In this document: in pieces, positions 26,894 to 35,918 of the stretch
How positions within the stretch are numbered: position 1 is the first letter of the stretch
Layout of the letters: the number at the start of each line of letters is the position of its first letter
Assembly (NCBI GenBank): GCA_963851095.1
Contig: CAWKOX010000010.1
Coordinates: 310,001-374,000, forward strand
DNA from: Oleispira sp963851095
Lineage (GTDB): Bacteria; Pseudomonadota; Gammaproteobacteria; Pseudomonadales; Oceanobacteraceae
Reading direction: 5' to 3'
Length of the DNA stretch: 64,000 bases
The notes under the pieces: generated by a model
The model's database searches: none
What the model was told of the DNA's origin: nothing
What the model saw: the letters and a program-made list of their open reading frames with translations, nothing else
Translations under genes and position numbers: made by a program

Positions 26894-29266
26894 ATGTTAA
26901 CTGTTACTCAAGCCCCTGAACTTTTCTCGTACCCAAGATATTGGGCGGAATGCTATGGCACGGCGCCATTTTTGCCTATGTCGCGCGCCGAAATGGATGA
27001 GTTGGGTTGGGACTCTTGCGATATTATTATCGTTTGTGGTGATGCTTATGTCGATCATCCGAGTTTTGGTATGGCGGTCATGGGGCGCTTATTAGAGTCT
27101 CAGGGCTTTCGTGTTGGTTTGATTTGTCAGCCAGATTGGAATGATCCTGAAGCCTTAAAAGTACTGGGTAAGCCAAATCTGTATTTTGGTGTTAGCGCGG
27201 GCAATATGGATTCTTTAATTAACCGCTATACGGCTGACCTTAAAGTTCGTAATGATGATGCCTATACACCTCATGGTGTGGCGGGTAAGCGTCCAGACCG
27301 TGCGGTGATTGTTTATAGTCAAAAATGTAAGCAAGCGTATAAAGATGTCCCGATTGTGATTGGTGGTATTGAAGCCAGCTTACGTCGAATTGCCCAATAT
27401 GATTATTGGAGTGACGAGATCCGTCGCTCGGTACTGATCGATTCTGGCGCGGATATCTTACTATACGGTAACGCTGAGCGTGCCATTGTTGAGGTGAGTC
27501 ATGAGCTGGCCCTTGGCAAAGACATTAAAGAACTTAAGTACGTTCGTGGTACGGCTGTCGTGCGCAATGCAACGCCTGATGGTTGGACCGAAATCGATTC
27601 TACGCGTATTGATTGGCCTGGGCGTTTAGATGAAATCCCTAATCCTTATGAAATGAAGGATACTAAGAATCAAACCTGTTCTACCAATAAAGACGGAGCA
27701 GAAGAGGGCATGGATGAGCACGAGAGTGTGGTTAAAATCGTCCCTATGCCTTTGCATCGTAAGATTGATATTGATCATTCAAAGGCCGTTATTCGTTTGC
27801 CTTCCTTTGAGAAAGTACGTGCTGACTCGGCTTTGTATGCTCATGCCTCTCGTATTTTACACCTAGAAAGTAACCCGCAAAATGCTCATGCGTTGATTCA
27901 GCGCCATGGTGATAAAGAAATTTGGGTGAACTCTCCACCGATTCCTTTAGAAACAGAAGAGATGGACGCGGTTTTTGCATTACCTTATAAACGTATTGCA
28001 CACCCATCGTATGAGGATGCCAAGATTCCTGCGTTCGACATGATTCGTTTTTCTGTGAATATCATGCGCGGTTGTTTTGGTGGCTGTAGTTTTTGTTCGA
28101 TTACTGAACACGAAGGCCGGGTAATTCAGAGCCGTAGCCAAGAGTCTGTGCTGAAAGAAATTGAAGATATTCGCGATAAAGCCCCTGGTTTTACCGGTAC
28201 TATTTCAGATTTAGGTGGGCCAACGGCCAATATGTATCACCTAAACTGTAAAGATCCAAAGATTCACGCCAGCTGTCGTCGACTGTCGTGTGTATTCCCG
28301 AGCATTTGTACGAATCTAGTAACCGATCATTCTCAGACGACTTCGCTTTACCGTCGTGCCCGTGCATTGCCAGGCATTAAGCGTGTAGCGATTGCGTCGG
28401 GTTTACGTTATGACCTTGCAGTAGAAGATCCTGAGTACGTTCGCGAACTAGTGACTCATCACGTAGGTGGCTACTTGAAAATTGCCCCTGAGCATACCGA
28501 GAAGAATACCTTGGATATGATGATGAAGCCGGGGATGGGAACGTACGATAAGTTTAAGCGCATGTTTGAAAAGTTTTCTAAAGAAGCGGGTAAGAAGCAA
28601 TATCTGATTCCTTATTTTATTGCGGCACACCCTGGCTGTGATGATGAAGATATGTTGGGCTTGGCAATGTGGCTAAAGCGTAACAAGTATCGAGTCGATC
28701 AGGTTCAGACTTTTTATCCTTCCCCAATGTCATTAGCCACAGCCATGTATCATTCTGGACGTAACCCGTTGCAGCGTATTACGTACAAATCTAAGAAAAT
28801 GGTGGTGCATACCGAGCTTAAGTCTCGTCGTGTTCAGAAAGCCTTCTTGCGCTACCACGACCCTAAAAGCTGGCCGATGCTTCGCGAAGCGCTTAAGAAA
28901 ATGGGACGTGAAGATATGATTGGTGCGGGTAAAGGCGCATTGATTCCAAACGAAGAGCCAGAAGAACACCGTAATGCTCGATTGAAGCAAAAAGGGTTAA
29001 GTACTCGTGGCCGTCCAGGTGCCAAAGGTGCGATCAGTCGTACGACGACTAAACCGGGTGCTAAATCAGCCGGAGCAGGCACGAAAACTGGCGCGAAGCC
29101 AACCAGGCCGGCCGGTAAAGCTTTTGGAAAGCCCGGTGCAAAACCTGCAGGTAAATTAGGGGGTAAAAAACCCGTTAAAAAGCAAATGTCGATTGCTGAA
29201 AAAGCCGGAGTGAAGCAAGAAGGGGCTAAGAAATCAGGTAAGTCAGCGTTTAAGAAGCGCAAATAA
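26894..29266 (+). CDS. ygiQ: YgiQ-family radical SAM protein
   Basis: Radical SAM enzyme of the YgiQ family, function not established. The N-terminal domain begins LFSYPRYWAECYGTAPFLPM, and the [4Fe-4S] motif GCFGGCSFCSI (CxxxCxxC) lies near residues 393-402, followed by GGPTANMY. The C-terminal YgiQ domain includes LRYDLAVEDPEY, LKIAPEHTE and VQTFYPSP. The last 110 residues form a Lys/Gly/Ala/Pro-rich basic, probably disordered tail, which could contact nucleic acid (inference). The length of 790 residues is slightly long because of this tail. It has its own terminator. Confidence 0.93.
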   Translation: MLTVTQAPELFSYPRYWAECYGTAPFLPMSRAEMDELGWDSCDIIIVCGDAYVDHPSFGMAVMGRLLESQGFRVGLICQPDWNDPEALKVLGKPNLYFGVSAGNMDSLINRYTADLKVRNDDAYTPHGVAGKRPDRAVIVYSQKCKQAYKDVPIVIGGIEASLRRIAQYDYWSDEIRRSVLIDSGADILLYGNAERAIVEVSHELALGKDIKELKYVRGTAVVRNATPDGWTEIDSTRIDWPGRLDEIPNPYEMKDTKNQTCSTNKDGAEEGMDEHESVVKIVPMPLHRKIDIDHSKAVIRLPSFEKVRADSALYAHASRILHLESNPQNAHALIQRHGDKEIWVNSPPIPLETEEMDAVFALPYKRIAHPSYEDAKIPAFDMIRFSVNIMRGCFGGCSFCSITEHEGRVIQSRSQESVLKEIEDIRDKAPGFTGTISDLGGPTANMYHLNCKDPKIHASCRRLSCVFPSICTNLVTDHSQTTSLYRRARALPGIKRVAIASGLRYDLAVEDPEYVRELVTHHVGGYLKIAPEHTEKNTLDMMMKPGMGTYDKFKRMFEKFSKEAGKKQYLIPYFIAAHPGCDDEDMLGLAMWLKRNKYRVDQVQTFYPSPMSLATAMYHSGRNPLQRITYKSKKMVVHTELKSRRVQKAFLRYHDPKSWPMLREALKKMGREDMIGAGKGALIPNEEPEEHRNARLKQKGLSTRGRPGAKGAISRTTTKPGAKSAGAGTKTGAKPTRPAGKAFGKPGAKPAGKLGGKKPVKKQMSIAEKAGVKQEGAKKSGKSAFKKRK

Positions 29267-29280
29267 TCTGAGCTGGTATA

Positions 29281-29318
29281 AAAAGGCCCGTACTGAAATT
29301 AATCACTACGGGCTTTTT
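29281..29318. terminator. Terminator after ygiQ
   Basis: GCCCGTA at 29286-29292 pairs with TACGGGC at 29307-29313, with A-run before and T-run after. Can serve both ygiQ and the small minus-strand gene. Confidence 0.85.
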
Positions 29319-29349
29319 AAGGTCTGTTGTTTACAAAAATACGAATAAA

Positions 29350-29592
29350 TTAGTACTTCTTGGACGAAGGTGGGATATCACTCATTTGACGTAAGAAATC
29401 TAAATCGCGCTTTAATTGTTCGCGACGCTCACGAGGTGAAAGATCTTCTGGCCATTCATCGAAGCCTTCTTTTGAGGGCTTAACGACGTGATCAATCAAT
29501 TGCGAAAATGTCTGAGTTCCTTTCCTTTTTTTAAGCGCTTTTCTATCTTGAAAATCAATGTGAACAACGTTTGAGTCCTGCAAGTTACTCAT
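29350..29592 (-). CDS. Hypothetical 80-residue charged protein
   Basis: Not recognised. Sequence is charged with the ending LSPRERREQLKRDLDFLRQM. No Cys, signal peptide or membrane segment. It lies just after the ygiQ terminator on the other strand, and AAAGGG-like sequence precedes its start. Probably a real small cytoplasmic protein. Confidence 0.5.
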   Translation of the reverse strand: MSNLQDSNVVHIDFQDRKALKKRKGTQTFSQLIDHVVKPSKEGFDEWPEDLSPRERREQLKRDLDFLRQMSDIPPSSKKY

Positions 29593-29859
29593 TGTTTTAC
29601 CCTTTAAGTCTAATATGTCATCTGAACGCTAACTATTATTAGATGTCGATTTTTATAGTTATCAGTTTGTCTAACTCTTTACATATCAAGAACCGTACCA
29701 AGGTCTCAAATACTTTAGAAATCGTTATAAATAGGGAGTTAGGAGCTGATATTAGGCATAATAAAAATAGAAGAAAGGCGTGTAAGACAATGATTGTTAA
29801 GGGGTTTGGGCATCTTGTGACACAATTTGTCAGTTTGAAACATTGTGCAAGTGTTTGTA

Positions 29860-30333
29860 TCAGATGATGCCTGCGTCAAGGCTAGCCGCCATGGCTAAGC
29901 CCAGTTCTTCGCATTGAGAAATGAAGCGCTCATCAAAATCACCGCGGCAAATTAATGGTTCTTGAACGAGTTTCCAGCGTAAGCCTGTGGTTATGGTATC
30001 AAGTGCTCTTTGTGTGCCTGTGCCATCGTGTCCGGCTCTTATGTAATAGCTAAAGGCGAGGCCTTGGGTCTGCTCTAAGCAGCCGTAATAACAGCGGTCA
30101 AAGACGTCTTTTATTAAACCGGCCATGTACCCCAGATTTTCTGTTGTACCAATGATGATTGCGTGCGCAGAGATAATGTCTTCGACTTGAGTTTCTAGTG
30201 GGGCAAGGCACTGAACGTCTACTTCAGTAAGCTCTGGATGCTTAGCTCCTTTGATAATCGATTGCAGCATACGATCTGTATTGGCGGAGGGCGCATGAGC
30301 AATGATGAGTAATTTTTTCTTTTGAGTGGTCAT
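29860..30333 (-). CDS. Flavodoxin-like NAD(P)H-dependent oxidoreductase
   Basis: Flavodoxin-type fold: KKLLIIAHAPSANTDRML is the phosphate-binding loop for FMN, AHAIIIGTTENLGYMAG the second loop, and FSYYIRAGHDGTGTQ the third. At 157 residues it fits small flavin reductases of the NADPH-dependent FMN reductase type. Partner and substrate unknown. It stands alone. Confidence 0.78.
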   Translation of the reverse strand: MTTQKKKLLIIAHAPSANTDRMLQSIIKGAKHPELTEVDVQCLAPLETQVEDIISAHAIIIGTTENLGYMAGLIKDVFDRCYYGCLEQTQGLAFSYYIRAGHDGTGTQRALDTITTGLRWKLVQEPLICRGDFDERFISQCEELGLAMAASLDAGII

Positions 30334-30585
30334 AATGAACGAACTCCGAATGACTAATAGTTATCACTGATTAGCCATTAAAGCATATTAAGCACGCCTA
30401 TTTCTTGGACTCTTGGTTATTCATTAAAAGGGCTATTATGGCGCGATTAGTATAAAAAATGATTTCATCATAAAAAGAACATGCGTTCCTTAATTTAAAC
30501 TTTTGTCAAATTAAGTCAGGTAGGCTACATTACTGTTGGTAAAAGTTGTATTACTACATTCATTCAAATAACGAGTAGGGCACAG

Positions 30586-31050
30586 ATGAACATGGAGATT
30601 CAGGCCGCTTTAGAAGTTGCCGATGAGACCGACGCATTTTTACAAATTACAGATGTAATTTTTGATAAAGAAGCTGATTTAGGATATTCCGATTTAAGTG
30701 ACGCGGAGAAGTCTGTTTATTGCATAGATAGTCTTTCACGAGAGATGGAAAATGGCGGCTTTGGCCAGCTGTTTCACCATGATAGCGGCGCGTTAATTCA
30801 CGACATGCTTGAAGCACTTGAAAAGATCCGGGCTAAGAATACTCATGCCGTTGTGCAGCAAGTCGTTGATTATTTCCCTAATAGTATTGTACCTACCGAC
30901 GAAGATGAGCGCATAGAGGCTTTTGATCTATTTGCTTTGGATTTGGTTGATGAAATTGCTGAGTGTGACGATCGTTTCCATGACGCAGGTGAAAATCTTG
31001 TTGAATTGACTCTTAAGTTTGTAGCAAAAAATATTCGTCAATTTAAATAA
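30586..31050 (+). CDS. DUF4375-type protein
   Basis: Contains the DUF4375 pattern: LSDAEKSVYCIDSLSREMENG then GGFGQLFHHDSGALIHDMLEA, with acidic C-terminal half. The family is found scattered in bacteria and has no defined function. Length 154 residues, cytoplasmic, no other domain. Start ATG 30586; an ATG two codons later is also possible. Confidence 0.7.
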   Translation: MNMEIQAALEVADETDAFLQITDVIFDKEADLGYSDLSDAEKSVYCIDSLSREMENGGFGQLFHHDSGALIHDMLEALEKIRAKNTHAVVQQVVDYFPNSIVPTDEDERIEAFDLFALDLVDEIAECDDRFHDAGENLVELTLKFVAKNIRQFK

Positions 31051-31227
31051 TCGTCTTGTGCGATATTTATATGATCAAGTGTGCAGTATTTAGTTAAGCA
31101 TTTTAGGCCGAATAAATTATTAATTTTGGCCTGAAATAGCCTAAAGTACTTGCTTTTATACTACTAGATCAATATAAAAGATCATTCATTCTGATAGACC
31201 TAATAAAAATTAATAAAGGGTAAGTAC

Positions 31228-31791
31228 ATGTTACGCATTCTAGCAAGTTTCATTATGGGCTTGGCGCTTATGCCAGCGGTTCAAGCAAAAGAAATTAACG
31301 ATATTGAAGTGGCTGATAGTATTCAGGTGGCTGCAAATACACTTACTTTAAATGGTGCTGGCGTTCGCTCTAAGTTTTTCATAGATTTGTATGTGGGTGC
31401 CTTATACCTAAATGCAAAGAGCAGCGATTCAGCTAGTGTGATCGCCGCTGATGAAGCCATGACGATTCGTTTATATATTACATCTTCACTCATCGATGGT
31501 GAAAAGATGAGTGAAGCAACACTTGACGGTTTTGTTAAGTCGACGGGTGGGAATCTAGCGCCTATCCAAAAAGAAGTTGATTCATTGATCAATGCTTTCC
31601 GTGATGCTGTAGAAGATAAAGATGTATTTGATCTTCAGTATGTACCCGGGGAAGGTGTGAGCGTTATTCGCAACGGTGAAGTTAAGGCGACTGTTCCAGG
31701 CCTTGCGTTTAAGCAAGCGTTATTCGGTATTTGGTTGTCTGAAGATCCCGTTCAAGACGATCTTAAAGAAGATATGTTAGACGAAGATTAA
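31228..31791 (+). CDS. Chalcone isomerase-like periplasmic protein
   Basis: A signal peptide (about 1-20, MLRILASFIMGLALMPAVQA) precedes a chalcone-isomerase-like domain: GVRSKFFIDLYVGALYL is the typical opening, and GLAFKQALFGIWLSEDPV the end. Bacterial proteins of this kind lack a known flavonoid function and probably bind lipids. The acidic tail DDLKEDMLDED is unusual. GGG-rich RBS precedes ATG 31228. Confidence 0.8.
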   Translation: MLRILASFIMGLALMPAVQAKEINDIEVADSIQVAANTLTLNGAGVRSKFFIDLYVGALYLNAKSSDSASVIAADEAMTIRLYITSSLIDGEKMSEATLDGFVKSTGGNLAPIQKEVDSLINAFRDAVEDKDVFDLQYVPGEGVSVIRNGEVKATVPGLAFKQALFGIWLSEDPVQDDLKEDMLDED

Positions 31792-31832
31792 TCGTTTAAA
31801 ACTGTAAATTAGTACTGCTAAATCAGTACAGT

Positions 31833-31858
31833 AAAAAAGCCGCTTTGCGGCTTTTTTT
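31833..31858 (+). terminator. Intrinsic terminator
   Basis: AAAAAAGCCGC, TTT loop, GCGGC and a T7 run. Ends the chalcone-isomerase-like gene. Confidence 0.92.
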
Positions 31859-31929
31859 GGTTAAGAAACGAAACCAATATTTAAAACCAGCACTCAAACA
31901 ATAATAAAAACAATAATAAAGGTCACCCA

Positions 31930-33078
31930 ATGCAATTTTATCTAAAGAAACTGTTTATCAGCGGCGTATTTGCTTTTTTAATTACGTCATTGCCAGTATC
32001 CGCAGCGACTAAGCCCCAATTAGCGTCATCCAATAGCGATAAAAAATCACTACAGCAACGTGCAATGAATCAAAAGCTATCGTTCGAGCAGCGTATTGTG
32101 GCCATTAAGCAGCTGTATCCTGAACAGTGGGGAGATTCATCCCAAGTTAAACGTCGCATCTGTATTTGGGATATTGCTGGGCGTTCTGGGCCTATTTTTG
32201 CTTTAGCTCAAGATCAAAAGGCTGAACTCTTGCAAATGGGGGTTCAAGTAGAGATGGAAGCGTATACCAGTGAATCTATCTTAAGTGAAGAGTTAAAGGC
32301 AGGTCGTTGCGATGCCGCACTTATGACGGGGCTAAAAGCGAGAACGTTTAACCAATTCAGCGGCACTATAGACTCTGTTGGCGCTTTACCGTCAACTCAG
32401 CACTTTAAAGTTTTGTTGAAGGCGCTCATGGATTCTAGGTTGGCACCAAAATTTGAAAATGACCATTATATTGTATTAGGTGTTGCTCCAGCGGGCGCTG
32501 CTTATATTTTTGTTAACGACCGAAAAATTAACTCGTTAACTAAAGCAGCGGGTAAGCGCATTGCGGTCTTAGACTATGATCAAACCCAAGCAAAGATGGT
32601 ACTGAAGCTAGGGGCTACACCTATTCCTTCTAGTTTAGTTGGCGCACCTAATAAATTTAACAATGGCGCGGTTGATGTGCTGCCTGCACCGCTAGTGGCT
32701 TATGGGTTTATGGAGTTGTATCGAGGAATGGAGCCAGATGGTGGGATTATTGATTATCCATTTTCGCAAGCCAGCATGCAGATGATAGGCTTAAAAGATA
32801 AATTCCCTAGGGAAGTTGCGCAGATAATACGAGAGAGTTTTTTCAAAGGGTTTGATCATGTGATTAAGCAGTTAAAAGTTCAAACTGGAGATATTCCATC
32901 ACGCTGGTGGATCCCGATTCCGGATCAAGAAAAGCAAGATTATGAAGTATTAATGCAACAAGCGCGGATTGAGCTCAGGGAAGCTGACTATTATGACGGA
33001 GTCATGCTGAGAATACAGCGTAAGGTTCGCTGTAAGCTTGATGCCACAAGGTTTGAATGCCCCAATCCTGTTGAGTAG
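31930..33078 (+). CDS. Periplasmic solute-binding-like protein
   Basis: A signal peptide ends near residue 25 (ITSLPVSAAT). The rest resembles solute-binding receptors of the TRAP type: RRICIWDIAGRSGPIF, then KAGRCDAALMTGLKARTF, GKRIAVLDYDQTQAKMV and NNGAVDVLPAPLVAYGF. Some marine gammaproteobacterial homologues are called putative solute-binding proteins. No permease genes are adjacent, so a transport role is unproven. Two Cys near the end (RKVRCKLDATRFEC) may form a disulfide. Confidence 0.65.
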   Translation: MQFYLKKLFISGVFAFLITSLPVSAATKPQLASSNSDKKSLQQRAMNQKLSFEQRIVAIKQLYPEQWGDSSQVKRRICIWDIAGRSGPIFALAQDQKAELLQMGVQVEMEAYTSESILSEELKAGRCDAALMTGLKARTFNQFSGTIDSVGALPSTQHFKVLLKALMDSRLAPKFENDHYIVLGVAPAGAAYIFVNDRKINSLTKAAGKRIAVLDYDQTQAKMVLKLGATPIPSSLVGAPNKFNNGAVDVLPAPLVAYGFMELYRGMEPDGGIIDYPFSQASMQMIGLKDKFPREVAQIIRESFFKGFDHVIKQLKVQTGDIPSRWWIPIPDQEKQDYEVLMQQARIELREADYYDGVMLRIQRKVRCKLDATRFECPNPVE

Positions 33079-33165
33079 CGTTATCGTAAATAATCGAATA
33101 AAAAATTAAAGCACTGGATGAATTGGCCGCTATAACCTATAGCGCAAATTAATCCGGTGACTGCT

Positions 33166-34314
33166 ATGAACTTCAATCCCAATCTTATCAATGTTCAATC
33201 TAATTCCTATCAGAGTAGCTCTCAGTCAACTCATGAGCACCAAAATGGGCGCCATGAGGCTAAAGCGGCTGATGTTCTAAATGAGAATGTGAAGAGGGGT
33301 GTGGGTCAAGCCACTGGAACATCGTCATCGGGTTTGCAGTTAAGCGATAAAAAAGGCGCAGACGAAGTCGCCACAACCATGCTGGATCATGTGCAGCGGG
33401 GCTTGGATCAATTACGCGCGCGGGGTGCTGATGATGATCGTATTCAGCAGCGTTTAGAGGCGGCTAAAGAAGGCATTGCCAAAGGTTATGAGCAAGCTGA
33501 GCAGCAATTGAAAGATATGGGCTTGATGAATGATGATTTACAGGCAGAAATCGATCAAGGCCGAGACTTGATTAATGCAGGCCTGAAGGATATCGAAAGT
33601 GGCGACTATGGTAAAAAGGCTAGCAATAGCAGTAATGATGTCGCACTGAATACTAAAATGCCGGCCTTTGAATCCAATCGCTATAGCAGCCAAGTTAGCC
33701 AGAAGAATTCAATGTCATTAGAGTTGATGACAAAAGATGGTGATAAAATTTCACTGAGTTTTATGCAGTCTGCAGAATCGTTTTCGTATGCCGAGAAGCA
33801 AGGGCATCAATACATCGCTGCGGCGGGTTTTGAGCAGGGATTGGAGTGGCAGATGGATGTCATGGGCAGTCTCGATGAAGGGGAGCAAGAAGCCCTCACT
33901 AATCTGCTGCGTGATGTTGAAAAGCTCAGTGGTACATTTTTCTCGGGTGATCTTGGTGGTGCTTTGGAAGAAGCGATGCAGCTAGGCTTTGATGGTAATG
34001 AACTGGCATCAATGAGTTTGAACTTGCGTCAAGAATCTTTCAGTTCGGTCAGTCGTGCTTATAACTCTGTGCAGCCTAAATTACCGACGCCTGAGTTAGA
34101 AAACTTATCTTCCTCCTTATTGGGTTATAACGATGATTATTTATCGGCCTTGGATCAGGCAAAATCCTTTGCTGATCCTCAGCAGCTATTGAATGATTTG
34201 GTTGATCAGATGTTTCCTGATGATCATTTAAAGGATATTTTCCAAGCGTATAATCAAGGGTTGAATAATGTGATGGAAAATCGGGCTGATATGATGTCCA
34301 ACTTATTGGAATAA
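33166..34314 (+). CDS. DUF5610-type helical protein
   Basis: Long helical, Gln/Asp/Ser-rich protein without signal peptide. The middle region (GLDQLRARGADDDRIQQRL to LINAGLKDIESGDYG) resembles DUF5610, and LQWQMDV/ALTNLLRDVEKLSGTFFSG is the following conserved block. Function unknown. ATG 33166 is preferred over GTG 33157. Confidence 0.65.
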   Translation: MNFNPNLINVQSNSYQSSSQSTHEHQNGRHEAKAADVLNENVKRGVGQATGTSSSGLQLSDKKGADEVATTMLDHVQRGLDQLRARGADDDRIQQRLEAAKEGIAKGYEQAEQQLKDMGLMNDDLQAEIDQGRDLINAGLKDIESGDYGKKASNSSNDVALNTKMPAFESNRYSSQVSQKNSMSLELMTKDGDKISLSFMQSAESFSYAEKQGHQYIAAAGFEQGLEWQMDVMGSLDEGEQEALTNLLRDVEKLSGTFFSGDLGGALEEAMQLGFDGNELASMSLNLRQESFSSVSRAYNSVQPKLPTPELENLSSSLLGYNDDYLSALDQAKSFADPQQLLNDLVDQMFPDDHLKDIFQAYNQGLNNVMENRADMMSNLLE

Positions 34315-34363
34315 TTGCTTTATACTAGCGCTTTATTATTAATACGCGCTAAGAGTAATTGTT

Positions 34364-34657
34364 TTGGCTATTTTATTATTGTCTACGGAAGCTTGCCATT
34401 TGTGCGAGCTTGCCCAAGTTGAGTTGCAGCAGGCTTTTAGTCAACCAGGTGTGATGTTGCTGGCTCAGCAGAATGACCTTCAAATTTACCTGCAAGATAT
34501 TATAGATCAACCGCTTTGGCTTGATCTATATGGTGCAAAAATTCCTGTGCTATTGGATGAATCTTCAAACCTAACATTGGAGTGGCCATTTAATGCGACT
34601 GAAGTCGTCAGCTGGTTAGAAAAAATCCTCTCAAATACTGGCCTCAATCCCGCATAA
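34364..34657 (+). CDS. Glutaredoxin-family protein
   Basis: Small thioredoxin-fold protein (97 residues) of the glutaredoxin-like DUF836 family: LLSTEACHLCELAQVEL with the CxxC, then IPVLLDE holding the cis-Pro, then WPFNATEVVSWLEK. The start is TTG 34364, after AAGAG. Probably a thiol oxidoreductase; partner unknown. Confidence 0.78.
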   Translation: MAILLLSTEACHLCELAQVELQQAFSQPGVMLLAQQNDLQIYLQDIIDQPLWLDLYGAKIPVLLDESSNLTLEWPFNATEVVSWLEKILSNTGLNPA

Positions 34658-34724
34658 GCTCTACTATTACTATTAACAGCTATGCAATTAATCCCAATAC
34701 GATCGTGTGTTAAAAGGAATATCT

Positions 34725-35477
34725 ATGTTTTCCGTGTTTAAAACGTATTCTCAAAATAATAACGCTCAATTTCGAGTTTTATTATCTGCGCTTTTATTAT
34801 CTCTTTTGGTAGGGTGTTCATCAGCGCCGCAATCATCGACTGGGCAAGCCGTTTATTATGCTCTACAAACCGATGTGCAATTACGCTTGTGGGTTGATCA
34901 TTGCCAGAATATTAGTGGTAAATTGAAGCAGGTTGCTTGGCAAGCTAAAAGCAATTGGTGGCGTCGTAATGGCGCGTTTGTAGAAGGTGCTGATTATGGC
35001 CTAACCCGTGATATTATGCTGGTTTCAGGTGATCGTGATGTGACGGGTGCAAATATCGCTTTGGGCATTACGGCTCAGGCCGTTCAGGACGCAGAAGCTG
35101 AAATGAAGTTGATTCTTGACGAAAGCGGTAATCAGGAAAAGTTGTGTTTAAACATGCTGTCTAAGTTCAGCGATGGAGATTATGACCTACGTGATAATAA
35201 TCAATTCTATCCAACCTTGGTCGATCTGCAGCGTCGTGCGCAGCAAAATGGTCAAGAGTTACAAGAAAAGTCAGCAACCTTGGCTATTAATAAGCAGCGT
35301 AAATTCGGTCGCTCACTCTATGTTGTCGAAAAATTAGCTAAGCGCTCAGGTTGCCCTGGTGCCAGTGTTAAAGTGATTAAGAGTGACTGGCCTCACGAGG
35401 TTTATGATGTGCAATGCCCGGATAACAGCTATATTTTGGTTCGCTGTGAATGGGGCAACTGTTTATTAAACGAATAA
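34725..35477 (+). CDS. Putative lipoprotein
   Basis: N-terminus with hydrophobic stretch and lipobox LLVGCSS, so the mature protein is lipid-anchored. The domain after it is not recognised: YYALQTDVQLRLWVDHCQ at the start, and a C-terminal region with several Cys (KRSGCPGAS, VQCPDNSY, VRCEWGNC) that could form disulfides in the periplasm. ATG 34725 with AAAGGA upstream is preferred over one 18 bases earlier. The stop overlaps the next ATG. Confidence 0.62.
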   Translation: MFSVFKTYSQNNNAQFRVLLSALLLSLLVGCSSAPQSSTGQAVYYALQTDVQLRLWVDHCQNISGKLKQVAWQAKSNWWRRNGAFVEGADYGLTRDIMLVSGDRDVTGANIALGITAQAVQDAEAEMKLILDESGNQEKLCLNMLSKFSDGDYDLRDNNQFYPTLVDLQRRAQQNGQELQEKSATLAINKQRKFGRSLYVVEKLAKRSGCPGASVKVIKSDWPHEVYDVQCPDNSYILVRCEWGNCLLNE

Positions 35478-35863
35478 TGTTCAATTCTGTTCGTCTGGTA
35501 TGTTTGTTAGCGGTGGCGTCATTCGCCGCTGCACCACTTTCTTCGGCTTTGGCTGGCGAAAGCGACCGCCATGAAGAGCATGTAGGGCATAGCGATTATC
35601 TGTTGATTTTGATGCATCACAAAATTGCGTTACACAAGCTTCAAGATCAATATTCAGAGCAGTCAAAAGCCAATAGCCTAGCAAAACAAGGGCAGCATTT
35701 GCGTAAAGTTATGCCGGTGCTGAAACGCTATATGGCGACGCCAAAGTCCTACTATCTGAACACGGAAATGTATCACGACAGTTTAGACAATCGTGCCGCG
35801 ATGTTAGCGGATTTCAGTGCTATATTGATCGAATACCAAAAGCAGCTTGTTTCACTGCCTTAA
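35477..35863 (+). CDS. Hypothetical exported protein
   Basis: 128 residues starting at ATG 35477, which overlaps the preceding stop (TAATG), implying translational coupling with the lipoprotein. A signal peptide (VRLVCLLAVASFAAAPLSSA) is followed by a His-rich stretch (HEEHVGHSDY) that might bind metal. Not recognised. Confidence 0.6.
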   Translation: MFNSVRLVCLLAVASFAAAPLSSALAGESDRHEEHVGHSDYLLILMHHKIALHKLQDQYSEQSKANSLAKQGQHLRKVMPVLKRYMATPKSYYLNTEMYHDSLDNRAAMLADFSAILIEYQKQLVSLP

Positions 35864-35918
35864 ATCGTCGAAAATCCCCTTATACTTCACATTCTCTTGT
35901 AAAAGATCGAGTTTAATT

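Noticed and set aside
28852..29262. 136-codon minus-strand frame inside ygiQ
   Set aside because: Antisense to the low-complexity tail; Pro/Ala-rich composition is a by-product.
29643..29867. 74-codon plus-strand frame between two minus-strand genes
   Set aside because: Atypical composition and no domain; it overlaps the end of the flavodoxin-like gene.
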